From positions 1 to 7,079 of the forward strand of contig JACPBU010000073.1 in assembly GCA_016180165.1 (NCBI GenBank): 7,079 nucleotides of DNA, in the 5' to 3' direction. This stretch comes from Candidatus Woesearchaeota archaeon (GTDB lineage: Archaea; Nanobdellota; Nanobdellia; Woesearchaeales; JACPBV01). The position numbers and the translations under genes were made by a program. Below, piece after piece: positions 5,284 through 7,079 of this stretch. The notes below the pieces were generated by a model that saw only the letters and a list, made by a program, of their open reading frames with translations, searched no databases and was not told where the DNA came from. Each line of letters opens with the position of its first letter. Position 1 is the first letter of the stretch.

Positions 5284-5457
5284 CTAAACCTTCTTCATTG
5301 CCCTTAATTCCTCATAATATTTTCTTACAGCATACCTGATAACTGTTGTCCTGCTCTTAAAGTCCGGGTTTTTTTCTAAAATTTCATCTACCATAGCTAA
5401 GAATGGTTTAGGAAATCCTAATGGAATATTTGGCTCATAATCTTTTTTTGCAGTCAT
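5284..5457 (-). CDS. Small ribbon-helix-helix (CopG/Arc-like) DNA-binding protein
   Basis: 57-residue gene on the minus strand, ATG at 5457-5455, TAG at 5286-5284. It reads MTAKKDYEPNIPLGFPKPF, LAMVDEILEKNPDFKSRTT, VIRYAVRKYYEELRAMKKV. The order is a short beta strand (IPLGFPKPF), helix (LAMVDEILEKN), turn with the SR typical of the family (FKSRTT), and helix (VIRYAVRKYYEEL), which is the RHH_1 pattern. Such proteins dimerise, insert a two-stranded sheet into the DNA major groove, and often repress their own or neighbouring genes. The stop lies 14 bp from the stop of the convergent 77-aa gene. A TATA tract lies about 28 bp upstream of the ATG, fitting a leaderless transcript. No toxin partner gene is seen. 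A structural call without a database search. Confidence 0.8.
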   Translation of the reverse strand: MTAKKDYEPNIPLGFPKPFLAMVDEILEKNPDFKSRTTVIRYAVRKYYEELRAMKKV

Positions 5458-5570
5458 CTCAATCCGGTTGATAGTGAATATATATATATTTTACTATTTT
5501 TTAATTAGTTATTTATTAGTAATTACAAAGATTTATATATCTTCTAAAAATCAAGAGAGTTGGGGGCAGT
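5458..5570. promoter_or_regulatory. Divergent promoter region with palindromes
   Basis: Very AT-rich gap between the RHH gene (leftward) and the exported-protein operon (rightward). TATATATATATT at 5479-5490 is about 28 bp from the RHH start codon. TTTATATAT at 5532-5540 is about 35 bp before the rightward ATG at 5571, with GGGGG at 5562-5566 as a weak ribosome-binding stretch. The rightward TATA lies inside the palindrome AAGATTTATATATCTT (5528-5543), and TTACTA (5491-5496) is inverted at 5517-5522. Either could be an operator for the RHH protein (inference). Confidence 0.55.
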
Positions 5571-6530
5571 ATGCTTAAGTTAGGTAAACCAAAAAGGATT
5601 CTCCTTGTGTTGTTTTTAGCTTTAGGGCTCATTATGATATTCTTTGCATATGGTTTTATCCAAGGGTCTTCAACAGCAATAGTGGCTTCTATTGTTGGGT
5701 TAACCACAGATAAAATTTATTATATGGAAGGGGAGCCAGTCAGGATAGAAGCTGGTTTAAAAGATTCATTCAATAGTTCTTTGCCATTTAAATTCCTCTC
5801 CATTTATGTCAATGATTTCTTCATGGGGAGGGCAATGACAGATGCCTATGGAAATATTACCCACTATCTATACACCCCATTTATGGAGCCCGAATCATAC
5901 TATGTAAGGCTTGTTTTTGAGGGAGAGGAAATCGTTACCAATGGGAGCTCGGTAACATACGGTCCTTCTGAAGCAGTTGTCAACTTTACTATTGCCGCCG
6001 CGGCATCAAATGTTTCTTCAAATTTGGCAAGTTTAGGGATAGATTATAAAAAGTCCGATAGATGCTATACAGAAACTTGGCAGGAAGAAGAGGCAATAGT
6101 TGGAAATTGTTCTTGGAGTATTAAGGTTGATGAATGCATTGATCCTCCCCTTAATTTGTCATGCCATGCCAGGGACTCAAACATATATTACCCCTGTGAA
6201 ACCGGGAGAATAAAGGTCAACAGGAGCAGGGTATCTTGCAAGCCTTCAGAAATTATTTTTACCCATAGTGGAAAGACAAAAGAAATTTTCTTCGGGGAAT
6301 GGGGAAATTGCAGTATAGAAGAAAATGCTGATTCCCTTATCATTGTCTGTGACAGTAAATATGATGGGAATGGGGATGGTATTTGCCATCCTGGAGAAAG
6401 CTGCGTGAAATATGTTATAACGGAGAAAAATTTCCAAACCCTGATTAAAAACTCAGCCAGTTCTTTTGCTTCTGAGGACAGCTCATTTTTCCTCGAAAGG
6501 CCCCCTCTTTTCGAGGTGGGATCTTCATGA
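5571..6530 (+). CDS. Membrane-anchored, Cys-rich exported protein with Ig-like segment
   Basis: 319 residues, no function recognised. A basic start (KLGKPKR) and one hydrophobic helix (about 10-29) suggest a signal anchor, with the rest outside the cell. Residues 43-120 have the look of an Ig/MG2-like beta domain (TTDKIYYMEGEPVRIEAGL, LSIYVNDFFMG, TDAYGN, YYVRLVFEGE). The C-terminal half has ten Cys (165-278), an even number suited to disulfides, and an EF-hand/dockerin-like calcium loop DGNGDGICHPGE (265-276), a motif style I associate with archaeal surface proteins. Nine N-x-S/T sequons fit glycosylation. Its base composition looks more AT-rich than the ribosomal cluster. The next gene overlaps its stop (ATGA), so they form an operon and may act as a pair at the cell surface. 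Confidence 0.8.
   Translation: MLKLGKPKRILLVLFLALGLIMIFFAYGFIQGSSTAIVASIVGLTTDKIYYMEGEPVRIEAGLKDSFNSSLPFKFLSIYVNDFFMGRAMTDAYGNITHYLYTPFMEPESYYVRLVFEGEEIVTNGSSVTYGPSEAVVNFTIAAAASNVSSNLASLGIDYKKSDRCYTETWQEEEAIVGNCSWSIKVDECIDPPLNLSCHARDSNIYYPCETGRIKVNRSRVSCKPSEIIFTHSGKTKEIFFGEWGNCSIEENADSLIIVCDSKYDGNGDGICHPGESCVKYVITEKNFQTLIKNSASSFASEDSSFFLERPPLFEVGSS
6491..6516 (+). promoter_or_regulatory. Hairpin enclosing the next gene's Shine-Dalgarno
   Basis: CCTCGAAAGG (6491-6500) can pair with CTTTTCGAGG (6507-6516): ten pairs, one of them G-U, around a six-base loop. The right arm includes GAGG, the start of GAGGTG (6513-6518), which is a good archaeal ribosome-binding site 8 nt before the ATG at 6527. 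Ribosomes finishing the upstream gene would melt it, so it could enforce coupled translation (inference). Confidence 0.65.
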
Positions 6531-7079
6531 AACTTTTCTTCGTTATTTTCATTTCCGTTGTTTCTCTGCTTTCAATTGCTGTCCCCGCACCTCTAACCAT
6601 CGCTGCTACAAGCTTTCCTAATTGCTCAACAAACTGGTCAGCATATATTTTGGGCAACAACTCCAACAGGGGCTTTGATGACTACAACAATACGATTACT
6701 AATGGGACGGCTGCCAGCTTTGTCCAAAACGGAACCCTTGCAGCGAATGGGGGCTGGACGATGCCAAATTCCGGGGCAGCACGAAAGTATTTGTATAACA
6801 ATGACAGCGTCACCATTGCCTATCCCCATCTCATTTCGCCATTTTCCCAAGATGGGCTTTCTATCCTATGGTGGAATTTTTCAGGCAATGCTTCTGATAT
6901 AAAGGTGTGTATTGATTTTTATGATGATGGAAACTCGCAGCAATATTATAAGGCAAGTTTTTTGTTGCTCGATGGAGCTAACACTGCAACCCAGTCAATA
7001 AATTTGATTACTAATGATTGCACTACTGGCTTTTATTGCGAACAGGCAGGCTCACTTGCTGCAAGGGAGACGGACATTA
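6527..7079 (+). CDS. Secreted protein of unknown function, 3' partial
   Basis: The frame opens at ATG 6527 and stays open to the window end, 184 residues without a stop. The N-terminus MKLFFVIFISVVSLLSIAV is a clear signal peptide, with possible cleavage around residues 20-27. The mature part is rich in Asn/Ser/Thr with many N-x-S/T sequons (NCS, NWS, NNT, NGT, NDS, NFS, NAS) and aromatic beta-strand-like stretches (GLSILWWNFSG, IKVCIDFYDDGN, YYKASFLLLDG), suggesting an extracellular beta-sandwich, perhaps lectin/LamG-like; no specific family is recognised. The start is supported by the ATGA overlap with the upstream gene and GAGGTG at 6513-6518. Cotranscribed with the Cys-rich anchored protein, it is probably a cell-surface or adhesion component (inference). 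Confidence 0.8.
   Translation, partial: MKLFFVIFISVVSLLSIAVPAPLTIAATSFPNCSTNWSAYILGNNSNRGFDDYNNTITNGTAASFVQNGTLAANGGWTMPNSGAARKYLYNNDSVTIAYPHLISPFSQDGLSILWWNFSGNASDIKVCIDFYDDGNSQQYYKASFLLLDGANTATQSINLITNDCTTGFYCEQAGSLAARETDI

Noticed and set aside
5479..5490. TA dinucleotide tract as a phase-variation microsatellite
   Set aside because: It is too short and better explained as the TATA box of the leftward RHH gene.
5516..5707. 63-aa minus-strand open frame overlapping the divergent promoter
   Set aside because: It overlaps the signal-anchor region of the rightward gene and the TATA box and has no recognisable features.

Overview
The window looks like a piece of a DPANN archaeal chromosome, most like the Woesearchaeota/Pacearchaeota (Nanoarchaeota-side) lineages. 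That placement is inferred from archaeal-type ribosomal proteins, archaeal SecY, a DUF106 (EMC3-like) membrane protein, and compact gene packing with stripped-down gene order. It divides into a ribosomal protein/secretion cluster (about 1-5269) and a more AT-rich accessory part (about 5270-7079) with a small regulator and secreted proteins.

Region 1 (+ strand): uS5 (5'-truncated by the window), uL30, a 190-bp gap, uL15, SecY, a DUF106/EMC3-like insertase, eL34, a 209-bp gap, eL14, and a 77-aa conserved-looking small protein. This is the end of the archaeal spc-type cluster. However, the adenylate kinase gene usually found after secY, the cytidylate kinase usually found between eL34 and eL14, and the pseudouridine synthase (truB/cbf5) usually found after eL14 are absent. 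Junctions are tight (uS5/uL30 overlap 8 bp, uL15/secY overlap 29 bp, secY/DUF106 abut) except at two AT-rich gaps.

The most unusual signal is in those two gaps. Each holds two tandem hairpins, four in all. Three share a loop motif (CACAAATRTT on one strand) and flanking TATAG-like sequence, while the middle stem base pairs change in compensating fashion. The hairpins before uL15 and the one before eL14 lie in opposite orientations. Downstream of each pair is a purine-rich leader, and both leaders end in the same TGTTGAAG sequence at the start codon. I read this as an undescribed paired element, possibly regulatory or mobile, placed in front of two ribosomal protein genes.

Region 2: a 57-aa ribbon-helix-helix (CopG-like) protein sits on the minus strand at 5284-5457, convergent with the 77-aa gene. 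It is divergent from a two-gene operon of exported proteins: a membrane-anchored protein with an Ig-like segment, ten cysteines and a calcium-loop-like motif, then a signal-peptide protein that runs off the window. The second gene overlaps the first by ATGA, and its strong Shine-Dalgarno lies inside a 10-bp hairpin formed by the end of the first gene. The divergent promoter region has TATA boxes for both directions and palindromes that could be operators.
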